A stretch of DNA of 64,000 bases from Corynebacterium sp. (GTDB lineage Bacteria; Actinomycetota; Actinomycetes; Mycobacteriales; Mycobacteriaceae): positions 34,623 through 98,622 of the forward strand of contig NZ_JAUMTY010000001.1 of NCBI RefSeq assembly GCF_030530965.1, in the 5' to 3' direction. This document shows positions 7,361-17,110 of this stretch, piece by piece. Below the pieces are notes generated by a model. That model did no database searches, was not told the origin of the DNA, and was given only the letters and a program-made list of their open reading frames with translations. The position numbers and the translations under genes were made by a program. How positions within the stretch are numbered: position 1 is the first letter of the stretch; each line of letters begins with the position of its first letter.

Positions 7361-8662
7361 TTACGATGCCGATGCTGCCTTGCGTTCCCTGAGGGGGAAC
7401 TGAAAAAAGGGTATTGACGGGCGAATCGTCCAGCCGACGACGGGCAAGCGCTTACATTGCTCGACGACCCACCCCGACGCCAGGCAGAGGATGAACAGTC
7501 CGATGATGCATACCATCCGGACGTTGTCACTGGCGTTGGTCACGTCCTCGCGGATGCCATAGACATAGAGGGCGCGATCCCACGTCAGGTTCATCGCGGT
7601 CATGTGGAAGAGATAGATGACCAACGTCCGCTGCCCGATGTATTGCAAGGGGCGTGCCAAAAGGGGGATCTGCGCTACAAGCGCACAGACCAAGATCGAT
7701 AATGGAAGTGCCCCCAGCGCTCGGATGGACGAAAAAAGAACATCGAGCTGGCCAGCGTCGTTATGAGCAATTCCCATCTCGACGAGGTGATCGTAGCTTT
7801 CACCAAAATGCGAATAAGCCACCTTCGTGCACCAGAACAGAGCGAAGCTTCCTCCCCACCACCAGGGAGACCGCCATTTCCGCGCGAGCGCCAGCAATGC
7901 CGGCCGCATAAACACACCGACGAAATAGACCGGCATGTAATTAAAAATGTGCGACTGCGTCGGCGTGACAGGGTTATACATCTGCCACAACCAGGGAAGA
8001 ACACTGACCGCCAGCGCCCAATGATCGGGCAACCACTTCGTTACCCAGACAGCCAAAGTGAAAAGAACTAAGCAGTGGAGGAACCAGAGCCCACATTCAC
8101 CGTGAATAACTGACGTGACAATTTCGTGAGTATCTATCCCAAAATTGTTGGCCCACATTTTGGACCAGAGCTCCAGCGGCGCCCACACGAGGTAAGGGAT
8201 CAGCAAAAACCGGAGACGCGAGTGCCAGAGTTCGCCGAGCGTCTGGCGTCGGACCTTATACGAAAACAGACCGGACACCATGAAGAACATTGGCAGGCGT
8301 ACCGGGCCCAACCAGTCATTGACCGCGTTAGCAGCGGTGTACACGCCGTCGGGAGTGTAAATCGTGGCATGGAGGAAACACACACCCAAGATCGAGATGC
8401 CTTTGCCGATGTCCGGCCAGAGGAGCCTCTGTTTCTTGCGCGGTACGGGTGTTTCTGTCGTGCCAGTTCTCGACGCGGTCACTGCGCTATCCGAACTTTG
8501 TGGTGCAACCTCGGACTCAGGTCGTGACGACGCACCAGCAGAGGAAGATTCTGTACCGTCGTGAGGTGCTGACGTCGAGTCTGCCGTGTTGCTTGCCGCA
8601 CCACGGGTAGCGGGTGTGCTGCGACGCGAATGAGACAGACGTGTCACCGATGAAGCTGACAT
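7361..8662 (-). CDS. membrane acyltransferase (acyltransferase-3 family)
   Basis: 433 residues from the ATG at 8662, with GGAGGAG upstream at a long spacing; a start at 8740 would overlap the previous gene more deeply. About 75 Ser/Thr-rich residues are followed by RLLWPDIGKGISILGVCFLHA, the start of the acyltransferase-3 domain, and roughly ten membrane segments. The acceptor-side His lies in the first segment (FLHA). Such enzymes acylate extracytoplasmic sugars. The gene overlaps the upstream GT87 gene by 19 bases, so a lipoglycan or arabinogalactan sugar is a reasonable acceptor, by context only. It is the last gene of a three-gene minus-strand operon. Confidence 0.8.
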   Translation of the reverse strand: MSASSVTRLSHSRRSTPATRGAASNTADSTSAPHDGTESSSAGASSRPESEVAPQSSDSAVTASRTGTTETPVPRKKQRLLWPDIGKGISILGVCFLHATIYTPDGVYTAANAVNDWLGPVRLPMFFMVSGLFSYKVRRQTLGELWHSRLRFLLIPYLVWAPLELWSKMWANNFGIDTHEIVTSVIHGECGLWFLHCLVLFTLAVWVTKWLPDHWALAVSVLPWLWQMYNPVTPTQSHIFNYMPVYFVGVFMRPALLALARKWRSPWWWGGSFALFWCTKVAYSHFGESYDHLVEMGIAHNDAGQLDVLFSSIRALGALPLSILVCALVAQIPLLARPLQYIGQRTLVIYLFHMTAMNLTWDRALYVYGIREDVTNASDNVRMVCIIGLFILCLASGWVVEQCKRLPVVGWTIRPSIPFFQFPLRERKAASAS

Positions 8663-10248
8663 GTACGTGTGTTTCTCCTCCGTCGTTGGGCCGGTGACCA
8701 GGCTACAGAAGCCAAGGTGACAAATGCGAATCCAGCCCACACCACATAGCTATTTTCCAGACACCCGATGAACACCGAAAAGAACGTGCCCATGACGTTA
8801 TCGGTGAACCCACCATGGGAGAGCGTCTGGGCGAAAACCTCTGGTCTGGGGGCGTTGACCCATCGTGACACGAGAGGCGCCCACCATACAGTTCCCGTCA
8901 GGAAAATTCCTGAACCGGTCCCAGCTAGTATTGCATACCATTTGGCTCGACGAGACCTGGAACGCTGACTGATGTGAGGAGAATTCACCGCGTCAGAAGC
9001 CGTTTCGAGGGAACGATTACCGCTAACGGCGATAGTGAACAGGGTGACTATGGCTGGTAATGCCCACACCCAGTGATGCGTCCAACTGACTGGTGAGGCG
9101 AGGAGTCCGAAGAGCCCCACCGCCGAGGGCAGAATAGCTCGACCAGTATTGATCTGACCCGAGCTTTGGACGTCATTGTGGCGACGACGGTTCCTCGTGA
9201 TGAGGAGAATTGCCAGGGTAAGCACAATCAGTGCCCAGAGGAGGGCCATTGGCCGCGACGCACCAGCAGCTGCATGGGAGTCAGCCGCTGACGTGGCGAG
9301 TCGCCCCAACGTCCCTTTAACCGATTGATTGGAAATGATCGTCGGGTCGCCGATCCGATCCGTCGCCCACAACACATGACGGAAGTAAACCCAGGTGTCA
9401 TGCGGGACGACCAACGCACCTATACAGGTTGCCATCATCGCAGAGACTGCACACCGTGCTGTTGACCAGGCATCCCGGCGGAGAAGCGGAACCAGAATGA
9501 AAACGGCAGGAGTTAGCTTGATGGCAGCAGCGCAACCTGTCAGCACACCTGCCACTGCGCGACGTCGGGACCCTGGTGGAGATTCGGAAAGAATCCACCA
9601 ATCAACCACAACCATGAGTAGCAACACTGAATTGATCTGCCCGAAAGACAGCGTCGCACGGGCCGGTTCCGAGATGACGACCGCGGCGGCCGCGAGATAC
9701 CGCCACTGGATTCGCCACCCTCGCGTGAGGATTGAGGTGGTGAGAAGAAGTGCGCCAAGGGAGAGCACAGAATGAAACACCATCCCGACGACGGTGGGTA
9801 GAACAAGTAGCCCCACCATCACGCATGCGGCAAAAGGGGGATAGGTGAAGGGGAGAGAACGCTCGCTAGTTGAGAAAGTACCGTCATATAGCGCGTGATG
9901 ATGAATGATCGCACGGGCACCTGCTCGGTAAACCTCGAGGTCAACGAGGTTTCGCGGGGTCAACATAATCCCTGAAGAGTCGCCCAGGTGGAGACGATAT
10001 CCACCACCATCGGAATAAGTGGAGCTATCAAGATCACGTGTGAAACGTAGCGTCCACAACGTGAAGAACAGCGATACACACGACAATCCGCCGACGAGAA
10101 CCCAACCCCATACAGTTGAGCCAGGCTTTTGGCCCGAACCCTGCGTCACTCGTCGGCCATCGACGATGTGTGCGGAGTTTTCTCTGTGGCCATCGGTTGT
10201 GTCGGCCGGGCGCGGTGGACGTCGGAACCCTGTGAATGAGAAAGCCAC
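8644..10248 (-). CDS. GT87 polyprenyl-phosphate-mannose mannosyltransferase (MptC/MptD type)
   Basis: 534 residues; an integral membrane GT-C protein. After a hydrophilic N-terminus of about 45 residues come many membrane segments. Family motifs: DLEVYRAGARAI in the first outer loop with its acidic residue, FTYPPFAA, GQINSVLLLMVVVDWW and AAAIKLTPAVF. GT87 enzymes of Mycobacteriales add alpha-mannose to lipomannan or lipoarabinomannan on the outer membrane face, from polyprenyl-phosphate mannose. The GTG start lies 6 bases after the stop of the next gene upstream and has little ribosome site of its own, which suggests translational coupling. Which linkage it makes cannot be read from sequence. 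Confidence 0.85.
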   Translation of the reverse strand: MAFSFTGFRRPPRPADTTDGHRENSAHIVDGRRVTQGSGQKPGSTVWGWVLVGGLSCVSLFFTLWTLRFTRDLDSSTYSDGGGYRLHLGDSSGIMLTPRNLVDLEVYRAGARAIIHHHALYDGTFSTSERSLPFTYPPFAACVMVGLLVLPTVVGMVFHSVLSLGALLLTTSILTRGWRIQWRYLAAAAVVISEPARATLSFGQINSVLLLMVVVDWWILSESPPGSRRRAVAGVLTGCAAAIKLTPAVFILVPLLRRDAWSTARCAVSAMMATCIGALVVPHDTWVYFRHVLWATDRIGDPTIISNQSVKGTLGRLATSAADSHAAAGASRPMALLWALIVLTLAILLITRNRRRHNDVQSSGQINTGRAILPSAVGLFGLLASPVSWTHHWVWALPAIVTLFTIAVSGNRSLETASDAVNSPHISQRSRSRRAKWYAILAGTGSGIFLTGTVWWAPLVSRWVNAPRPEVFAQTLSHGGFTDNVMGTFFSVFIGCLENSYVVWAGFAFVTLASVAWSPAQRRRRNTRTCQLHR

Positions 10249-10254
10249 AGGCTA

Positions 10255-11634
10255 CTAGCTTTTCTCAGTGGTAAAAGCTCGTGGGAATAAGGCCATCGCA
10301 ATCAGGAAAAGGAAACCCCACAGAACATAGTCGCTTCCGACAATCTTTTGAATCAAAGACCACTGAAGCTCCTGGTTTTCCGAGTTGGGGAAGAACCAAT
10401 GGAATGGCGTGACCGTGGAGATCATCAAGCCCACTACCGCAACACCCCACAGCACATTGTTCTGCCATCGAGGAATAATGTGCCGCGAATTCCAAGCCGC
10501 ATTCATGGTCACAATGACGAATGGTAAGAACCAAACCCAGTGGTGCGACCACGAGACAGGGGAGAGCAAGAGCGCAACAAGGCTGGTGGCAGCCACTAAT
10601 GCGATGATGAAACTCTGACCGTCATAGCGGGGGCCGGTGACGGAAAGCCGATTGTCCGCGCCGGGATCAGCAGGATCGGATTGAAGCTTCGACGCCGTAC
10701 GTATCAGGCGCAGCATGGCAGTGAGAATGAGCCCAAATGTCAACACACTAAGGACAATCCACCACCGAGACTGGAGAGCGTCGTCATTGGTAAAGCGGGC
10801 GATCATTCCTCGCAGAGACTGGTTACCGGCATAGGCCAACCCCCCGATCCGATCAGGATTGTGAATTTCGACGGTCCAATAATCTTTTGAATCGTGGGGG
10901 AGAATTGCCCAGCCGATCGCGGTCCACGCCACCCCAGAGACGGCGCAGGTGATGGCTGATTTCCAATCTCTTTTGACGAGGAAGAAGAGGCCAAAAACAG
11001 CGGGAGTTAATTTGATGGCGGCTGCTAATCCGATAAATATGCCTCGAGGCCAGCGAGTGCGCTTCACGGCGGTATCCAGCAGCACGAGGGCCATAAGGAA
11101 AACGTTGATCTGACCAAAACTTAATGTGTGCGTGAATGGTTCGCCGAGGAGAACTAACGGAAGGATCATGTAGGACAGCCACCCGGCTCGGCTAAAAGAG
11201 TTGGTCGTGGTCGGTTGAGCCGATTTACCGTCGGCACCGGATGTGCCCGCAGGTTGCGTGAAGTGGTTAATCAGAACCGCACCGCACCACCAGGTCATCG
11301 CTGCCGTCGCGAAAATCATTAATAGGGTGTCGGTGGTGAGCGAAAACCATGTCAGCGTGCTGAAGAGGATGGCCGCCAGGGGAGGGTAGGTGAAGGGGAG
11401 ATTAATGCCTTGTACAGGGTAATCGCGGTCATAAAGACCAAAACCGCGGACAAAAGCCTGTCCTCCCGACCGATATACATCGAGGTCGATGTGATAGCGA
11501 AACTCTCCGGTATCAAACATGTCGAAGAGGTGGTAGTACAGAACGACGCCGAGAACCGCGGTGACCACGAGCCGGCCCACCCATGTCTCAGATAAAAAAC
11601 GTACGATTCGTTCACAACTACTGCGGACACGCAT
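10255..11634 (-). CDS. GT87 polyprenyl-phosphate-mannose mannosyltransferase
   Basis: 459 residues from the ATG at 11634. I chose this start because TAGACT lies 8 bases upstream on the coding strand, giving a leaderless transcript; an in-frame start at 11751 would place the promoter inside the gene. Motifs parallel the neighbour: DLDVYRSGGQAF, FTYPPLAAI, GQINVFLMALVLLD, AAAIKLTPAVF and SPVSWSHHWVWFLP. Two GT87 genes side by side look like an old tandem duplication, now well diverged. Presumed role: alpha-mannosylation of lipomannan or lipoarabinomannan outside the cytoplasmic membrane. First gene of the operon with the second GT87 and the acyltransferase. Confidence 0.85.
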   Translation of the reverse strand: MRVRSSCERIVRFLSETWVGRLVVTAVLGVVLYYHLFDMFDTGEFRYHIDLDVYRSGGQAFVRGFGLYDRDYPVQGINLPFTYPPLAAILFSTLTWFSLTTDTLLMIFATAAMTWWCGAVLINHFTQPAGTSGADGKSAQPTTTNSFSRAGWLSYMILPLVLLGEPFTHTLSFGQINVFLMALVLLDTAVKRTRWPRGIFIGLAAAIKLTPAVFGLFFLVKRDWKSAITCAVSGVAWTAIGWAILPHDSKDYWTVEIHNPDRIGGLAYAGNQSLRGMIARFTNDDALQSRWWIVLSVLTFGLILTAMLRLIRTASKLQSDPADPGADNRLSVTGPRYDGQSFIIALVAATSLVALLLSPVSWSHHWVWFLPFVIVTMNAAWNSRHIIPRWQNNVLWGVAVVGLMISTVTPFHWFFPNSENQELQWSLIQKIVGSDYVLWGFLFLIAMALFPRAFTTEKS

Positions 11635-11642
11635 GGCCTCAC

Positions 11643-11648
11643 AGTCTA
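11643..11648 (-). promoter_or_regulatory. -10 hexamer of a leaderless GT87 transcript
   Basis: On the minus strand TAGACT is followed by 8 bases and ATG at 11634, with no Shine-Dalgarno sequence. The same TAGACT-N8-start arrangement precedes aroG on the plus strand. Confidence 0.55.
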
Positions 11649-11783
11649 CCTGGCATCCCTTTCGTCGCGGAACCTTACTGATCGGCACCCCCGGTTGGTC
11701 TTCGCCAATATTGATGTTCGTTGCCGACGATGGCCACCGTCGTTCAGACAAAGAACAACCTGAACACGTTATCCATGACGTAC

Positions 11784-11789
11784 TAACCT
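11784..11789 (+). promoter_or_regulatory. -10 hexamer of a leaderless RNase AS transcript
   Basis: TAACCT is followed by 6 bases and then the ATG at 11796; TACTAA three bases earlier is an alternative. No ribosome site precedes the ATG. Confidence 0.4.
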
Positions 11790-11795
11790 TGTCAT

Positions 11796-12299
11796 ATGGA
11801 TTATTTTTATGACACCGAATTTATTGAAGATGGTCAGACCATAGATCTCGTCTCTATTGGCATTGTTGCCAGCGACGGCCGCGAATATTACGCAGCATCT
11901 ACCGACGCCGATCTCTCCCGCGCCAATCCGTGGGTGAAGAAGCACGTGTTGCCGCATCTCCCGAACCCGTCGTCGCCACTATGGAAAAACAGATTGACCA
12001 TCCGGCGCGATTTAGAAGAGTTCTTTGGCGACGACGACCACGTTCGCTTGTGGGCGTGGGTGGGGGCGTATGACCACATCTGTTTGGTTCAGCTGTGGGG
12101 CATTATGCAGGATCTGCCGAGGAATATCCCCAGGTTTACCCGAGAGATGAAGCACGCGTGGGTCTTCGTCGGCAGGCCGGCTCTACCTCCGGTGCCGGAA
12201 AACGCACATGATGCCTTAGCCGATGCGCGGCACAACGTCGCCAAGTTCAAAGTGTGCGCACGAGTGTTTAAAGAAAAAACGGGAATGGAATTGAAGTAG
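11796..12299 (+). CDS. RNase AS-type 3'-5' exoribonuclease
   Basis: 167 residues. The N-terminus reads YFYDTEFIEDGQTIDLVSIG, giving the D-x-E of a DEDDh nuclease; later acidic residues lie in the AYDHI segment and in HDALADARHNV, which also supplies the catalytic His. The length and the early DTEFIEDG motif match the Rv2179c group, which degrades adenylate-rich RNA and is distinct from oligoribonuclease. The gene stands between the GT87 operon and the DAHP synthase, as in other Mycobacteriales. It has no ribosome site, fitting a leaderless message. Confidence 0.88.
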   Translation: MDYFYDTEFIEDGQTIDLVSIGIVASDGREYYAASTDADLSRANPWVKKHVLPHLPNPSSPLWKNRLTIRRDLEEFFGDDDHVRLWAWVGAYDHICLVQLWGIMQDLPRNIPRFTREMKHAWVFVGRPALPPVPENAHDALADARHNVAKFKVCARVFKEKTGMELK

Positions 12300-12362
12300 G
12301 GGCAGGCATCAAGGGAGAGTCGTCACCATTCTGGGGTAACTCACTGGCTTTTCAGTACATAA

Positions 12363-13817
<1,455 letters not shown>

Positions 13818-13825
13818 GGCTTGTT

Positions 13826-13861
13826 CGGTGGGGTGGTGCATACGGCCGCCCCACCGTTTTT
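13826..13861 (+). terminator. Rho-independent terminator after aroG
   Basis: CGGTGGGG (13826-13833) pairs with CCCCACCG (13849-13856) across a 15-base loop and is followed by five T residues. On the opposite strand no T-run follows, so it serves aroG rather than the convergent glycosyltransferase gene. Confidence 0.9.
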
Positions 13862-13878
13862 GGTCTACGTACTTACGA

Positions 13879-16800
13879 CTAAATGGCGTAGGCCCACTGA
13901 GTCAGCATGTATTCGGACAGCCATACTCCGACCCAGACGATGACGATGGTGTAGGCCGTGGTCAGGATTGGCCATCGTCGAACCGTCGTCACGATCATGC
14001 AAATAGCCAGTAGCACGCCCGCCATGAGCAGTAGGCGGGGTCGCGAGTGGAAGTACCCCGACGACAGAATCACGTTGAGGCCCACCCCTGTGCCGCAGAG
14101 CCACATCATGAAGGGGAAACGCCTGATAATACCCACAATGATGAGGGTGAGGGTGCCCAGGATGGCTAGCGAACCCCACAGTGGGACAACACCCTCGAGG
14201 GCGAAAATCTGTCTCGGCAGATCGTGAAGGGTGGTCTTCCCGAAATCGAATTGTGTCCCCCAGCCGTCTTTTTGAACGGCAAAGTATCCGCCGGCGTCCC
14301 GCGCAAGATGGTCTGCCCACAGCATATAAATGGCTCCGCCGAGGGGAGCGACGGCAACACAAATCCATGCGCGCACATTGCGACGATGATGCAGCAAAAC
14401 CCCGATTGCGAATGCAATGGCAAGGTCATACCCGGTCATTCTGACAAGGCAGGCCATGAACACACCTGTCGCAGCGAGAGGGAAGTCCTTGTTCAAGTAG
14501 CCGAGGATGAACAGGAACGTGCAGAGCGCGAAGAGTGCCTCCGAGTACGCCATCATGTACGTCACTGACATCGGGAACCCAGCGAAGACCGCCACAGCGA
14601 GCACGACCGCAAGTAGTGAGCTGGTGAATTTGCGGATGATAGCGGCGAGTAGACATGTGGCAATGGCGCCGATGATGGCGTTCATCAGCAAGCCAGCTGC
14701 GGCCCAATCCAATCCGGTTATGGCATGGGTGGCTCGTAGCAACCACGGTGTTCCGGGAAGAAAAGCAACTGTGCGGAATTCGGGCGGATTCCCGTCAATC
14801 GCTTCGCCACCGCGGTAACCGAATTCAGCAATTCGCGTGAACCATTGCGCATCCCATGATTGAATCTGGTCCGAGAAAGACGAATTAAAGAGCTTTGCAT
14901 TGTATGCCAGGGCGATACCCACAATGGTCTGTACTAACGCATAGACCCCCACCGCAATCAGGCACACACCGGTGAGCTCCGAATTGAGAATACGCTGGCC
15001 AACACCCTGCCACGCACGCGGTCGCGATGACTCCTGCGATTCTCCTTCGTCGTCGGCCGCGGCCTCTTCGTCCGTGGCCTCTTCGTCGGCAGCGACTCCG
15101 TCGTCGACCAGCGGCGTATCAGATTCTTCTTCGTCCACGTGCTGCGTCGTATCTGTAGCGGCGGCCGTATCTGCACTTATATCGGCACCGGTTGCGACAG
15201 CCGTCGACGTATCTGCGCTCACATTCTCATGAGCACTCTGTGCCGAGTCGTCGGACTCAACGAGTGCTGCCTCGTCGTCCGATTCAACCTGGTTGGGTTT
15301 ACGGGAAGTGATAACTAGCCGACGCAGTCGATGTTTCCCGTGATAGCGCCTGGACATAGGCGTGCGTTCGATGGTGATGTTCCGCCACTGTCCGCGCGCG
15401 TACCGTCGGTGAACCATGTCCGAGATATCGCGGAGACGCACAAGACGGACCGAAGGCTCTTTAGCGAAACCAACCACCAGCAAGAGGAACGCCACGATGA
15501 TGAGCAGATTACGGACAACCAGAATCATGACCGAGGGGTTATCGTCGTTGCTGATTATCGAGTTATAGGCGACTGGATAAATCCATTGCGACAAACCACC
15601 GATGACCAGCATGAGGCCACCAGCTATCCGCAGACTCCACGCTGATTGTTTGCTTGCCGACGCCGGACTGCCATGAACTGAATCAAGGCACACGGCGAGG
15701 GGAGCGGCCCACCACACAACGTATTGAGTGGACATCACCTTATTTGAGATCAGCACAGCCCCGATGATGATCAGCGCCAACCATGCCGATCGACGCGCTG
15801 ACCAGCCATTGTCAGTGGTTTTCTCGATGACAAGCATGCGTTGTTGGGGCGGTGTCAATGCGCCGTCTGCGGCGCGCGGGAACATGCGTCGGAAACCATT
15901 CGCTCCGATTAACGCGGAGACGCACAGGTAGACACAGACCAGGACCATGATGACGGTCAGGATCGTCGAGAATGTCTCCCATCGAGAGACCGAAGGACCG
16001 AACACTTCAAACGATTGCGATGCCGCGTATGAAATGCTCAGCGCGTCTTCGCCGTGGTGGGCAGCCCACATCACACCAGTTGCGGGGATGGATTCAATCT
16101 GAAGACCGCGATCACCTTGGTAATTGAACACCGACGTGATGCGGTGGAAACCATGCCCCCACACGGACAATGCTGCAATGACGACGCAGGTGGCTGCGAA
16201 TGACGCGATACGCTGCCACGTCTGTCGGCTCTTCCACCAGCCGACGAGTGCCGTACCGATGATGGCCGGCCACAGTTTGATCATGGTCGCGCACCCCAAG
16301 AGGATGCCTGAGACCTTCGGGTGCCGAACAAGTGTGACCAGTGTAGCGGCGACGAGCACAGCGGGGACGATATCCCAGCGAGTCCACAGTAGGGGCCCGA
16401 AGAACAACCCGAAGAGAACCCAGAATCCTGCGCCCCACCAGCGCTGACGGGCAGTAAGCCATGCAAAAAACCCGACGTCAACGACTAATAACATCCAGAT
16501 GGACACGGTGATCTTGTCGGCGGAGGAGAAGATCATGGTCAGCCACTTCAAGACGGCGACCATCCACATGACCGGTACGGGGTACTCCTGCATGGCCCCG
16601 GAACCTGGGTCGTCGAGGCCTTTGAAGTAATAATCCACCGGGGTGTCGATCATCCAGTAGTCACCAATGTGATGGTCGAGCCACCACATCACGGCCCGTG
16701 TTATCACAAATGCAGCAGTCAGGGCTCCAGCGATGATGAGAGCTTTCCGGTCCCATTTCCGACGCGAAGTCTCGCCAGACTCCGTTGCTGCTGTAACTCT

Positions 16801-16989
16801 CGTACTGCCGTTGGCTGCCACTGTCTCCGATGAAGCACCGTCGTCAGTATCTACGTCACTTAACGGCGAAGTCGGCGCGGCGGCCTCAGCAGGGTCTGTC
16901 TGCGTCGACTGTGATGGGTGGTCTTTTTCGGAAGACGCGGAAAACCCAGAACGAGCCGACGTCGAAGCGGAGTCTAAATGGTGGGACAC
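13879..16989 (-). CDS. two-domain GT-C membrane glycosyltransferase (GT87-like plus PIG-V-like fusion)
   Basis: 1036 residues. About 85 hydrophilic residues are followed by a first polytopic region (~88-500) with TPVDYYFKGLDDP, GPLLWTRWDIVPA and ATMIKLWPAIIG, resembling DUF2029/GT87 mannosyltransferases. A long acidic linker (~600-675, rich in Asp, Glu, Ala) leads to a second polytopic region (~690-1036) with QSWDAQWFTRIAEFGY and YMMAYSEALFA, typical of the PIG-V (GPI mannosyltransferase II) family. Both should use polyprenyl-phosphate mannose outside the membrane. AAAAGGG precedes the GTG by 6 bases. Usual GT-C proteins are 400-550 residues, so this is a natural fusion. The product is unknown; neighbours point to lipoglycans. 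Confidence 0.8.
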   Translation of the reverse strand: MSHHLDSASTSARSGFSASSEKDHPSQSTQTDPAEAAAPTSPLSDVDTDDGASSETVAANGSTRVTAATESGETSRRKWDRKALIIAGALTAAFVITRAVMWWLDHHIGDYWMIDTPVDYYFKGLDDPGSGAMQEYPVPVMWMVAVLKWLTMIFSSADKITVSIWMLLVVDVGFFAWLTARQRWWGAGFWVLFGLFFGPLLWTRWDIVPAVLVAATLVTLVRHPKVSGILLGCATMIKLWPAIIGTALVGWWKSRQTWQRIASFAATCVVIAALSVWGHGFHRITSVFNYQGDRGLQIESIPATGVMWAAHHGEDALSISYAASQSFEVFGPSVSRWETFSTILTVIMVLVCVYLCVSALIGANGFRRMFPRAADGALTPPQQRMLVIEKTTDNGWSARRSAWLALIIIGAVLISNKVMSTQYVVWWAAPLAVCLDSVHGSPASASKQSAWSLRIAGGLMLVIGGLSQWIYPVAYNSIISNDDNPSVMILVVRNLLIIVAFLLLVVGFAKEPSVRLVRLRDISDMVHRRYARGQWRNITIERTPMSRRYHGKHRLRRLVITSRKPNQVESDDEAALVESDDSAQSAHENVSADTSTAVATGADISADTAAATDTTQHVDEEESDTPLVDDGVAADEEATDEEAAADDEGESQESSRPRAWQGVGQRILNSELTGVCLIAVGVYALVQTIVGIALAYNAKLFNSSFSDQIQSWDAQWFTRIAEFGYRGGEAIDGNPPEFRTVAFLPGTPWLLRATHAITGLDWAAAGLLMNAIIGAIATCLLAAIIRKFTSSLLAVVLAVAVFAGFPMSVTYMMAYSEALFALCTFLFILGYLNKDFPLAATGVFMACLVRMTGYDLAIAFAIGVLLHHRRNVRAWICVAVAPLGGAIYMLWADHLARDAGGYFAVQKDGWGTQFDFGKTTLHDLPRQIFALEGVVPLWGSLAILGTLTLIIVGIIRRFPFMMWLCGTGVGLNVILSSGYFHSRPRLLLMAGVLLAICMIVTTVRRWPILTTAYTIVIVWVGVWLSEYMLTQWAYAI

Positions 16990-17110
16990 ACGAAAGCCCT
17001 TTTCATGACAAGAAGCTATAACGCGCAGGCACGCGTTGTGCTGCGCTGAAAATGATCACAAGGACGTGGATATAGTACTCGAGAACAGGGACAAGCTCGA
17101 GCTCATCTGA

